From NCBI GenBank assembly GCA_009746045.1, contig RPFO01000065.1, positions 2,229,484 to 2,293,483 of the forward strand: a DNA stretch of 64,000 bases. Reading direction: 5' to 3'. Positions 31,643-41,376 of this stretch are shown in pieces. A program made the translations under genes and the position numbers. The first letter of the stretch is position 1. Every line of letters starts with the position of its first letter. The notes below the pieces were generated by a model. It ran no database searches and was not told the DNA's origin. It saw nothing but the letters and a program-made list of their open reading frames with translations. The stretch comes from Mesostigma viride (Eukaryota > Streptophyta > Mesostigmatophyceae > Mesostigmatales > Mesostigmataceae).

Positions 31643-32628
31643 AGACCAGGCCTTGCTTCAGCTTGGGTGTCCCCGGTGGGCTGCTTGACCAAAGTGCCAA
31701 GTGGTGACTGGTGCTTACTGGTTGACAACCGGTCCTTCAGGGTTAGGTACACCCTCCTGGACAGGAGTTGGTGTGGAATGTCACTCCTACCAGCTGAGAA
31801 TCATGCCTGGCCCTCCCCATGGGGTTCAGAAGAGTCGCCAGGACTTAAGTCGACGCCTTTGGCCTCAAACAGTTAGGCCATGCAAGGGCAACCCGAATGC
31901 TGGTTCTTACAGGTTGCTGTACATATGTTTTCTAGTGCTTGTTTCCAACCTGTTGCTAATAAAGAACCTGGTTGTGTGACCATGTGGACATGGTTGCCAG
32001 GGAGCCACATTCTGGGTTATATAATGCTTGAATAAAACATAATCATGTCATTCTCATGTTGTTCACATGGTTGTCATGTTTGTCTTGTGAAAAGTTCCAG
32101 GTCACCTATAAACCTGGAGGTTGGGGTGGGGTTCAATTCCCCAGCAGAGCCACAGCCTGGCATGAATGATTCCTGGGCTTAACACCCAGTGAAGACATGG
32201 GCTCCCCAATAGGAGCAGCATTAATCTAGGTGCTACCTGGTTCTTTGAGCAGAAGGGAAAGGTTGGCCAAGGCGGGCGCCATAAGAACGGGCGCCTGTGA
32301 TAACTGTGAAAGACCAGGAACTCACAATAGTACGTTCTTGGCATCCTGTAATCCCAGCCATTGAGCTAGGTAATGTACCTTGACATTAATCCAACACCAA
32401 GTTCCCAAGGAAAGGTTGGGAGCTGACCAAGGGGTCAGGGGATAACCTGGGGTGACCTCTGATTCACTGGCCAGCATACCTAAGCTGTCCAAGGGCACAT
32501 ATGTTGTGTTCCCAAAAGGAAGGCAGGAACCTGGGCCCTGACAGGTCTGATCAACCTCAAGGGACCAAGCGATCTGTGGCTGAGTGGGCACAAGCTAGGC
32601 TAGGTTGTTTCAAGCTGGTCCAGCTCCA
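31643..32628 (+). other. Element B region between pol and 3' LTR
   Basis: About 1 kb with no recognised gene. Confidence 0.6.
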
Positions 32629-32645
32629 AAAGAAGAAAGGGTTGG
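32629..32645 (+). other. Element B polypurine tract
   Basis: AAAAGAAGAAAGGGTTGG lies directly before the 3' LTR, where plus-strand priming is expected. Confidence 0.75.
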
Positions 32646-33562
32646 AGTTAGCATTTTGGGCAACCAATATGCTAAGTGGATGCAGTTTGGAAAGACCTTT
32701 CCAACGCCGTGCTGACCGCCTGAAACAGACAAGGGACAAGAAAGATATGAGGTCCCGAAGTCCTAGCCGTCCGCGGTCGGCGAGGGTGCAACCTTCTGGG
32801 GTAGTGGACAGGACACGTGGCAGGCCGTGCCTGCACAGGCTTAGCCTGACTATCACGTGACTGTAGTCCACGTAGACCAGGAGGGGCAGCAGCCTGCGAC
32901 TGGTGGGGTACTGGAACTGGCACAAGGCTGCAAGGATACTAGGTCTTGCAGGCTTGTGACAGGTCCTGTACTTCCTAGGTTGCAGGTAGCTAGGTAAATC
33001 CAGTTCGTCCTGGCTCTGCAAGGATGCCAGTGGACGTTGAGGATTTGCTAGCAAGCCTGCAATATGCCTCGTCACACCGATGGGAACGAGGAGCAACAAA
33101 GAGGCATATAGCTTGGTCATGGGGATGGCCAAGCTATCTCGGAAGCACGCGCTCTGGTTGCCCACTTGAACGGTGGGGTACTGGAACTGGCACAAGGCTG
33201 CAAGGATACTAGGTCTTGCAGGCTTGTGACAGGTCCTGTACTTCCTAGGTTGCAGGTAGCTAGGTAAATCCAGTTCGTCCTGGCTCTGCAAGGATGCCAG
33301 TGGACGTTGAGAATTTGCTAGCAAGCCTGCAATATGCCTCGTCACACCGATGGGAACGAGGAGCAACAAAGAGGCATATAGCTTGGTCATGGGGATGGCC
33401 AAGCTATCTCGGAAGCACGCGCTCTGGTTGCCCACTTGAACGTGGAAGTGACCAACAAGGTGTGGCTTGGTGTTTGGGCTAAAGGTTGCTGTCCCCAGCA
33501 ATTGGCTCAAGCTTTGCGTGAAAGACCAAGAGCTCACACGCGCTGGGCTGGTTCATCTAACT
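32646..33562 (+). repeat. Element B 3' LTR (917 bp, with internal 270-bp duplication)
   Basis: Starts AGTTAGC, ends CTAACT, followed by AGACC (33563-33567). The 270-bp difference from the 5' LTR equals a tandem duplication: about 32904-33173 repeated at 33174-33443, with a single base difference seen (GGATTTGC against GAATTTGC). Confidence 0.92.
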
Positions 33563-33567
33563 AGACC

Positions 33568-33907
33568 CCCGGCCGGGCACCATGGGCGCTGAAAAATCGA
33601 ACTCCTGACCCATACTCCAACATCGCCTGTGCCTCACCTCATCCCAGCAATGACCTTCCTTTATTCCATTTTTTGTTTTTGATATCATTATTACTCTTTA
33701 CTTAATTTGTATTTATTTTTGTTCGTATTATTACCTTTTACATTTTCTTTTCTTTTTTCTTTCTTTCTTTCTCTTTTTTCTTTTTCCCTTTGTAATGTAT
33801 ACTCCTTATGTACTTATTCTTTTAATAGCCCCTTCGTGTATGTGTGTATGCGTTCCCTCTTTTCCTTCTTCTAAGTTTTGGTTGTTTGTGTTGGTCGTGG
33901 TGGTGGT

Positions 33908-33959
<52 letters not shown>

Positions 33960-34090
33960 TGTATGTGTGTTTTCCCTATCAACCTTTCTTGTTACCCTCT
34001 GTCTCCCTCCATGAAGGTCTACCTAGAGATAGCCGCGCGGCTCCCGCGGCCTTCGCGTCTTGAACTCCTCTCAGACAACTAGTAATAACC
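33568..34090. other. Host flank, pyrimidine-rich with (GT)n
   Basis: T/C-rich stretch (33650-33790) and a GT repeat at about 33908-33975. It continues the pyrimidine-rich flank on the left of element B. No gene recognised. Confidence 0.6.
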
Positions 34091-34091
34091 C

Positions 34092-34654
34092 TAGTCCTTC
34101 CACGGCGTTGGATCGCCATGCGTCTGGACAGGCATAGTTGTCTCACTTCATATGCCCCTTCTCAGGGATATGTGTTACATCTCCTCCCCACGGAGGTATG
34201 TTCAATTATTAATTAATAGCTCCCACCTGGGGAGTGCTCATATGTATGTCGGTAACACAATTTAGGATTACGTTGGTAATGCTTCCACGTTTGTCACACA
34301 TGTGCAATGGCCGAATAATTAATTAATTAATTAATAGACACGCGACTGCGTCACGTGAGCATAAGTCCTCAGTGGGAGGGGAACATGGGATGGACTGATG
34401 GATGGTGTAAGCTAGCTAGGTCCTAGTTACAGGGGTGCATGTGGGCACCGCGGCCCGATGCAATGGATGCAAAATAAGAAGGTGGCCAGCAAAACTGAGA
34501 AGGCATGGCTAAATCTGGTCAGAAAATTACTTGTCTTCCAAGGGCTGTTTGAGCAAGGAAAAGCATTGTGTAATCAACGTTACCATATATTTACTCCTAT
34601 TAGTCCTTCCACGGCGTTGGATGGCCATGCGTCCAGGCATAGTTGTCTCATTCA
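34092..34654. repeat. Imperfect ~58-bp direct repeat flanking retroposon debris
   Basis: TAGTCCTTCCACGGCGTTGG... at 34092-34150 recurs at 34598-34654 with small differences. Between them lie a plus-strand 3' hairpin/tail end (about 34155-34230), a minus-strand LINE 3' end with AATTAATT tail (34312-34462, matching 48960-49095 reversed) and unassigned sequence. Confidence 0.7.
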
Positions 34655-34763
34655 TATTACTAACTGATACCAATCGTTACTTCGCTACTTCCGTTAATTG
34701 CAGCCTCAGCTAACAGCGACCAAACATGGTCGAAAATCTGCTATTGACGTAGTGGTGCATGTT

Positions 34764-34891
34764 AGTTATTATAAATAGTGACGGAACCTTTTTGCCACTT
34801 GGGCAATTAGTCCGTCACTAAATATTCGGCGAAAACCACTCGCCGGTATCTATTCCGCGTTAAGTTCACGTGAACGTGGCTTATAATGACT
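34764..34891. repeat. Divergent relative of the 206-bp palindrome family
   Basis: Begins AGTTATTATAA and ends TTATAATGACT. Inside, AAATAGTGACGGAACC and TAGTCCGTCACTAAAT parallel the palindrome arms at 2532. No clear target duplication. Confidence 0.55.
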
Positions 34892-35694
34892 AAAACGTCG
34901 TAGTGTGGGGGCCGATATCTATCGTACCGCTGATGCCTACTGCAGTACCGAATCTCGCCTCAAAACGATAATCCAACCGGGCATGAGCGGACATGGCTGA
35001 CGGCGGAGCTCAGAATTAACTTTTGCGTCTGAGCCCCAAATGCAGTCAGATCACTTGCAACCGATGCGTCTTTTCTAGGCGCATCATCTGCTACTAGCAT
35101 CAGTTACAGCTGTAACGCAGTATTGCACATGACCAGCCTGCAGCAATTACGCAAAGCACCACGGCGTATTTCTAAGACGCACGCTGATATATTTTCCCGA
35201 CGCCATTACGCATTATGACGAGCAAACGCTCCTACCCGACGCAACGCAGCCTGGCGGCTGAGCTAAGCCATGAACATCCGTCTGCAGCTCCGGCTGCAGC
35301 TTCGCCCTCAGGTCCGGCAGGCAGCGGTGACACTAGTCGCGCACTGGTGGTCGCCCCGAACCCTCCCGGGCTTAATGCCTCGCCATCGGCATCGGCTGAC
35401 CCTAAACGCAGCCGCCCAGCCGACAAAACAGGAGGGTCTTCACGCCCGGCCTCAGAACCGCGCTTTCGGCCTGAACCTTTCAAGGTCGATGATCACGACT
35501 GGACCAACATGTCCCCGGCAACTGCCCTGCGTTGCATCTTCTACGGGGACTACGCCTCGCTTTACGACCTGTGCCTCCATCTCCACAGCATCGACCGCCT
35601 CATCTGCTCAGACGGCACCTGGTGGCACAACACCAGCGTTCTGTTCGGGTGCAACCGCCCCTACCTCCAGCACGCCATCCTCAACTCCCTTCTC

Positions 35695-36052
35695 ATGCGA
35701 GTTGAGTAACTCTAGAGCCCTAGGATCTGGCTCTAAGTTCCCCATGTCCGTCCGCACGCCTTCCGCTAGCGTCCGCTAAGCCGCCGGCTATAATCCGGCG
35801 GTCCGATGCGGTCGACCGGTCTAAGGGCGGCGCCTAGGGCCGGCGCCACCTAGGCCCCAGTCCGGGGCCTTATCCGGGTCGGTACGGACAGCTAGCTTGT
35901 CCCACGGTAACGGCTAACCGGATAATAGGGTTTGCTGGCTAAGACATAAACCAGTGGTGGGCCAGCTCCGACAGCAGTTCTCTGTGTTCACCTTATCCCA
36001 AGCTCAACGTGACCGACCGCCATAGCTGAGCCGGTCGGGCTCTAACTATGCG
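35695..36052. mobile_element. 348-bp solo LTR-like element, AGTT...AACT ends, target duplication ATGCG
   Basis: 35700-36047 begins AGTTGAGTAACTC and ends GGGCTCTAACT. ATGCG flanks it at 35695-35699 and 36048-36052. Removing it and one ATGCG rejoins the ORF1 sequence found in other copies (NSLLMR then SDG). No coding potential. Ends and duplication length match elements A and B, so it is probably a solo LTR of that lineage. Confidence 0.8.
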
Positions 36053-36140
36053 CTCTGATGGCAAGATCTGGGCTCCATCCATCTCCGCCCCCACACTCCG
36101 TTCCATCCTCACGGAAGCCTTTCAGCAGCACGTGACCCCC

Positions 36141-37487
36141 CTTGCCGCAAGTGATGCGCCATACGCCGTATTATACGCCGTATTTAGCGTATTATGCGCG
36201 ATACGCAAGCGGCGCGTACGAAAATGGGGTACTTTTATACGCAACGCGTATTTTTGCGCATTTTTGCGTATTTTCGCGTATTTTTGGCGTGTTTTTGGCT
36301 TACGTGGTGGGTTTTGGCATCATTTTACAGCCCGCGTTGCTTGCCTAGACTGCGGCGCGCCGACCTGTAGTAGGAACAAATAATTGTGTGATGAGCTAGC
36401 TAGTGTATAATGCACTAAAGCTAAAAGCGCGTTCATTGTGACTTGTGAAGGCGGGAATGTGAAGGCGGGAAGGCTGAAGATTCATCATCAAGAAGGTGAT
36501 AAGGTGTGCCAGCAACGTCGTGGTCGTCTGGCACCTATATCGTAGCATATCGACATCCAGGCATGGCTGACACGAATGAGTCAATGGAACACGATGATGA
36601 TGTGCGGCCCGATGAAGAAGAGGCCACATCCGAAACTGTCTGGACATACATTAGCAAAGAGCGCATCCTCAAGAATGGGCAGCAGACAAATAACTACTAC
36701 ATGGATGATGGAGTACTCCGTTACAGGCTGCTGGTCGAGCAGGCGGAGAAGGAAAGCAATACCAGGAAGAGGACTTAGGCGACTAGTGACGCCAAGAAGC
36801 AGGCTGATGTGCGGGCGGCACTTAAAGACAGGCTTGCAGACGTTGTAGAAACCGACGCCTCTAACTGGGTGTCCGCTCATGCCAGCAACACCTCGGGGCG
36901 CGCTGCTGCAGGGCGGCTGGGCCAAGCGGATCATCAAAGGGCCAATCCACCGACGGTAATTTGCCCGCACCTTATGGGCTCAGCAAAGAGCAGCTGGACG
37001 AGGAGCTGTGCGAGGCATTCATTTGCGCCTTTCAATGCCATCGACGCCCTTCAATGTCATCGACACCTCGGGGCAATGTATAGTGCATTCATATCTTGAG
37101 TTCTACAAATTTATTATCCTTTCCAGTGAGTTGTGAATTGATACGTACTGGTATTGATACTGAGTTGCATGTTGTCTCGATTTTGAAGAGAAACTATCAA
37201 GTTATTGGACCGTTAGAAACTATGCTTGTATTTCTAGGTAGTGATGACAATGCCAAGGTCATGCTATATATGTCATGTATAGCCAAAAGGTATGGCAAAA
37301 ACACCAGCAGACCATGCTTGGTTGCTCAGAATGTTGAAAACCCCTCAAAACCATGCCAAAAAAGGGGTTTTCAACAGTTCGCGTACGATTAGCGTATAAT
37401 ACATTATACACCGCGTATTATACATTATACACCTGGGGCCGCGTATATACGACGCGTATCGCGTATGGCCCATCACTGACTTGCCGC
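36141..37487. mobile_element. hAT-like non-autonomous transposon, 8-bp target duplication CTTGCCGC
   Basis: 36149-37479 (1331 bp) has terminal inverted repeats AAGTGATGCGCCATACGC at the left and, reversed, TCAGTGATGGGCCATACGC at the right. CTTGCCGC flanks it at 36141-36148 and 37480-37487. Many GCGTAT/ATACGC motifs lie near both ends, as is usual for hAT subterminal regions. The 8-bp duplication and CAGTG-type ends fit hAT. Excision in silico rejoins ORF1 (VTPLAA then DVA). Confidence 0.85.
36563..36778 (+). pseudogene. Short ORF inside the hAT-like element
   Basis: About 71 codons from ATG 36563 (MADTNESMEHDDDVRP ... VWTYISKERILKNG). The VWTYISK segment is faintly like the start of a BED finger of hAT transposases, but the zinc-binding Cys/His pairs are not visible. 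The function is not assigned. Confidence 0.3.
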
Positions 37488-38287
37488 CGATGTGGCAGCA
37501 AATTGGGTGGCACGCTGGCTACTGAACTTCCGGCTCACCTTTCCACCACCGCCGCCTCCAACTCCACTGCCATTTCCGCCTCCACTGCCGACATCAAAGC
37601 CCAGCTCCTCGACCTCGACCAGCGCCTTCAAGCCAACGCCACCGCCCTTGAGTGCTTGCATGACACCGCCGGCCTCATGCACCGCCCAGGCGGTGAAGGA
37701 CACCGCTGCCCAGCCGGCACCTGCTGGCCCGGCCGGTGATGCTCCACCTGGGCGGACTTGCTTGTGGAGGTGGTGTGATGCGCGACATTTTTGCCCCCAT
37801 GCAACTCACTGGTGAGCTGCGGATGTCGGCTGTCCGCCTCCCCCGCGCGCGGGGTAAGGCTGGCCTGGCACCCGTGCTCCTCACCTTTAAGTACATGGCG
37901 GACAAGCTGTCGTTCCCTAAATGCCGCAAGAAGCTCTCGGAGACTCGCTTCACGCTGGACGACGACCTGACCCTGGCCCAGCAACAGCGGCGACGCGAGC
38001 TATGGCCGACCTACCTTCATGCAGCTCCGGCAGAGCGCAAGGGGGAAGCCGGTATACTGGAGGGGGGCGGTCATCCACGTTGACCACAAGCCCTGGCAGG
38101 CACCTCCTGCCACCTCAGACTAGGGAATATATACCAGTAGTGTAGATTGGTCAGGCTTAGCCTATAGCATGTGGCCCACGCGCATGTGCGCCCATAATGG
38201 CCCCCATGGATGTTGCCTTCAGAATGTAGCCATGCAAGCCATGCCTATAATGGGACCTCCCATGGATGTTGCATTAAGAATTTAGCC

Positions 38288-40306
38288 ATTAATTAATTAG
38301 GAACATAACTCCGTTGGGAGTAAATGTACAACAGTAGCACATATCCCAGAGAAGGGGCATATGGCTTTTAATACATTCTAAGCTACTTCCTGCAATTAAG
38401 GGTGGGAATGTAAACGACACTTGCTCGAGGTGCACCAGGGCACCTGCACCCCCATGATCTATCACGCTATGCCCAGCTAAGGGGAGCCTGTCATGGTGGG
38501 GGAAGATCAACGTGGCTATACACAAGCTAGGCATGGCTTCTCATCAGAGAGTGACTCTCTGTATAGGCAGGGCTGAGCTCATTCTTAATGCAGCATCCAT
38601 GGGGGGTCCATTATAGGCAGGGCGTGGCTGAATTCTTAAATGCATCATCCATGGCCATTATGGGCGCACATGCGCTGGGGCCGCGTGGTAGGCTAAGCCT
38701 TACTAATCTACACTACTGCTATATTCCCTAGACTGGGGGTGCCTGCCAAGGCTTGTGGTCGACGTGGATGACGTCCCCCCTCCAGTATACCGGTTTCCCC
38801 CATGCGCTTTGCCGTATCTGGAGGTAGGTCGGCCATAGCTCGCGTCTTCGTTGTTGCTGGGCCAGGGTCAGGTCGTCGTCCAGCGTGAAGTGAGTCCTCC
38901 AGAGCTTCTTGCGGTTTTTAATAAGAAACAACACCTTGTCCGCCATGTACTTAAAGGTGAGGAGCACGGGTGCCGGGCCAGCCTTACCCCGCGCGCGGGG
39001 GAGGCGAACAGCCGACATGCGCAGCTCACCAGCAATGTGCATGGGGGCAAGAATGTCGCGCTTAAATGCCGTAAGAAGAGTCGTCGAGTCCTCACCTGCC
39101 GGCTGGTCGAAGTTCTTGACTATGACGTTTTGGCTGCTCTGGGCGCGGTCGGCCTCCTCGCGGAGGTCGAGGGCTTGTTGTTTAAGCTGAGCCGCGATGG
39201 TGGAGGTGGTGGATCGTGGCGTGGCCTGCTTGAGCAGGTCCGCCCAGGTCTGGGTGGGAGGGGCGTCGTCGCCTGGGCCAGCGGGGGCATGCAGCCTGGC
39301 TTGGTGGCGATATCCCTCACCGCCTGGGCGGTGATGCCGGCGGTGTTCTGCATGCACTCGATGGCTATGGCGGTGTCCTTTAGGCGTTGGTCGATGTCGA
39401 GAAGCTGGGCCTTGAGGGTGGCGGTGGAGGTGGAGGTGGCAGTGGAGGTGGCAGTGGAGGTGGCAGTGGAGGTGGCAGTGGAGGTGGAGGCGAGGAGGGT
39501 GGAGGTGGAGGTGACGGTGGTGGAAATGTGAGGGAGCTCAGCGGCCAGCGTGCCGCCCATTGCCGCCACATCTGTGGCAAGGGGGGTCACATGCTGCTCG
39601 AAAGCTTCCTGGAGGGTGCGGACGATGGCTTCGGTCGCGACGGTTGGAGGGGGGGCCCAGATCTCGGCGTCGGAACGCCCGAGGGAGCAGAGGGCGAAGC
39701 GCTGGAGCCGGGGGCGTTTCATGCACGGAATGATATCAATGTCATCGGTGGTGGAAGGTAGGCCGTTGGGCCAGCGACCGCGGTTGTGGGAGATGAGGTG
39801 CAAGCACAGGGCTACAAGCGAGGCGTGCGTGCCGAAAAACACGTCTTCCATAAAGGCTCCCGGGGTTCTAGCTAGTCCAGAAGCCAGGTGCGTTGATGTC
39901 AAAGGCGATCTCGTCCCAGTGCGGCTCGGCAGGGCGACTGCGCTTAGGTTCAAGCGATGCAGATGGCGAGGCAAGCCCGGGAGGGGGCTACTCTGGGCAA
40001 CCACCAGTGCGCGACTAGTGTCACCGCTACCTTCCGGACCTGAGGGCGAAGCTGCAGCCGGAGCTGCAGACGTATTTTCATTGCTTAACGCATTCGTAAG
40101 GCTGCGTTTGCTCGTCATAATAGCAGTTCGCGTAATAGCTGCAGGCTGGTCACAATACTGCGTTACAGCTGTAACCGTTGATAGTAGCAGATGCGCCTAG
40201 AAAAGATGCATCGGTTGCAAGTGATCTGACGGAATTTGGGGCTCAGACGCAAAAGTTCTGAGCTCCGCCGTTAGCCATGGCTACCTCGTGGCTTCGTGCT
40301 AAGGAA
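38288..40306 (-). mobile_element. ORF1 retroposon copy 3, near full length, no ORF2
   Basis: The best complete copy: 5' region with CCACGAGGTAGCCATGG (about 40270-40306), 5' UTR, ORF1 40118 to about 38745, 3' UTR with the CAGAGAG hairpin (38548-38565), terminal hairpin CTCC-CAAC-GGAG (about 38312) and AATTAATT tail at 38288. About 2.0 kb in total. It lies tail-to-tail with copy 2. Confidence 0.75.
38745..40118 (-). pseudogene. ORF1 protein of copy 3, one frameshift
   Basis: Frame one (40118 to about 39280): MTSKRSLTNALSNENTSAAP, a region FGTHASLVALCLHLISHN, then a Thr/Ser-rich repeat of STATSTAT type and LLDIDQRLKDTAIAIEC. Frame two (39357-38745): coiled coil (LDLREEADRAQSSQNVIV), RRM-like block (LRMSAVRLPRARGKAG, VLLTFKYMADKVLFL), C-terminus (DDLTLAQQQRRRELWPTYL, KPVYWRGDVIHVDHKPWQ). 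They join by one shift near 39280-39350. Expected role: ORF1p-like RNA chaperone. Confidence 0.7.
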
Positions 40307-40760
40307 CCTTGTCCCGTTTAGTTTAGCCATGCTATGCCTATATGCAGAGAGATGCTCTCTGTTGAGAAGCCATGCCCTAGCTCTTGTATTAATGAATTAA
40401 TTAATTAGAAACATAACTCCGTTGGGAGTATCTGTAGCACATATCCCTGAGAAGGGGCATATGGCCTATGATACTTTCTAGGCTACTTCCTGCAAGGGTG
40501 GGAATGTAAGCTACCCTTGCTCTAGGTGCACCAGGGCACCTGCACCCTCATGATCTATCACGCTATGCCCAGCTAAGGGGGAGCATGTTATGTGGGGGAA
40601 GATCATCATGGCTATACAAGAGCTAGAGCATGGCTTCTCGACAGAGAGCATCGCTCTGCATGGCATAGCATGGCTAAATTCTTAGTGCAACATCCATGGG
40701 GGTCCCATTATAGGCAGGGCTTGGCTATAATGGCCAGCTCTTGTATTAAAATTAAAAAAT
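40307..40760. repeat. Head-on fragments of the ORF1-family 3' UTR
   Basis: 40325-40395 is plus-oriented (GCAGAGAGATGCTCTCTG hairpin, breaking after AGCTCTTGTA). 40396-40760 is minus-oriented with tail AATTAATT at the left, terminal hairpin, and 3' UTR back to the ATGGGGGTCCCATTATAGG region. Confidence 0.7.
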
Positions 40761-40761
40761 T

Positions 40762-41290
40762 AAGTTATAAGTACATGCCTCCGTTGGGAGATCATGTAGC
40801 ACATATTCCTTGATGGATGGTGGAGTGGAGAGAGCCGCGTAATCTAACTAACCCAACTCTAATCTATATATAGTATAGAAAAATCCTAACTACCCTACTC
40901 ATCAAAACGCCTCCTCCGCTTGGGGGGAGGTCACTGGCTTGCCCACAGGGTCGGGCGTGTGAGCCTTGACAATCTTCTGCCACCGCGTCTTGTTCTGCAT
41001 GGCAGTCCAAAGAAGGGAGAGAGAGTGGATGCGGTATTCAAACTGGGCTGGGACCAGTAGGTCATCCAGCAACATCTGGACGTACTTCGTGGCATGTTTC
41101 CCTACCCTATTGGGAATGCCCTTGGGGCCAGGCCAGGTCTGACAGAATGTGCCGCCCTGGCTGGCCAAGCCGCTGGGGGCCTGCCAGACCAAGGGCGGTG
41201 TCGACCTGGCTGGTGCGAGCAAGGTGTCCTACAAATGCTATCCTACGCTAGCTCGATCTTGCATCAAGTTTCCGGTGAAATGGGTGTTAG
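40762..41290 (-). pseudogene. LINE ORF2 C-terminus and 3' end
   Basis: Minus strand: LVWQAPSGLASQGG, KHATKYVQMLLDDLLVP, HSLSLLWTAMQNKTRWQKIV, KAHTPDPVGKP and a basic end, then about 110 bases of 3' UTR and a terminal hairpin (CTCC-CAAC-GGAG) with an AATT-rich tail near 40762-40790. The same protein end recurs at 45596-45724 and at the right edge of the window. It is the tail of a non-LTR RT protein; the RT core is missing here. Confidence 0.65.
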
Positions 41291-41376
41291 TTTATTTCCA
41301 TATAACAGTTAAGGTGACCCAGGTATGCCAAAAATAGCCTGAAATGCCTAGTTGTGCCTAAATTGGGGTGCCCGCA

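Larger units (their letters stand above)
21016..33567 (+). mobile_element. LTR retrotransposon B, complete, AG...CT LTRs, target duplication AGACC
   Basis: 5' LTR 21021-21667, upstream ORF 21695-26621 (split by element D), gag 26680-28062, degraded integrase about 28440-29350, protease-RT-RNase H in one open frame to 31642, purine tract 32629-32645, 3' LTR 32646-33562. AGACC flanks both ends (21016-21020 and 33563-33567). Without element D it is about 8.75 kb. LTRs are nearly identical apart from a 270-bp duplication in the 3' copy, so insertion looks fairly recent. Domain order matches element A. Confidence 0.92.
35215..38122 (+). pseudogene. ORF1 protein of copy 2 (split)
   Basis: N-terminal part 35215-35699: MTSKRSYPTQRSLAAELS, Ala/Pro/Ser-rich, then FKVDDHDWTNMSPATALRC and LYDLCLHLHSIDRLI. 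A short piece at 36048-36148 (SDGKIWAPSISAPTLRS) follows the solo LTR. Then come the coiled-coil segment at 37488-37640 and the C-terminal RRM-like and QQQRRRELWPTYL blocks at 37800-38070. There is a deletion near 37755-37780 and frameshifts. The conserved order allows both insertions to be placed precisely. Confidence 0.65.
34985..38287 (+). mobile_element. ORF1 retroposon copy 2, interrupted twice
   Basis: 5' UTR from about 34985, ORF1 from ATG 35215, cut by a solo LTR-like element (35700-36047) and a hAT-like element (36149-37479). It resumes at 37480 with ORF1 to about 38120 and a 3' UTR truncated at about 38287, where the inverted copy 3 begins. Confidence 0.75.

Noticed and set aside
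20975-33600. The joined target site of element B (GGATAGGAGACC plus CCCGGCCGGGC) resembled the 3' part of 5S rRNA
   Set aside because: Only about a dozen matching bases; the rest of 5S is not present on either side.
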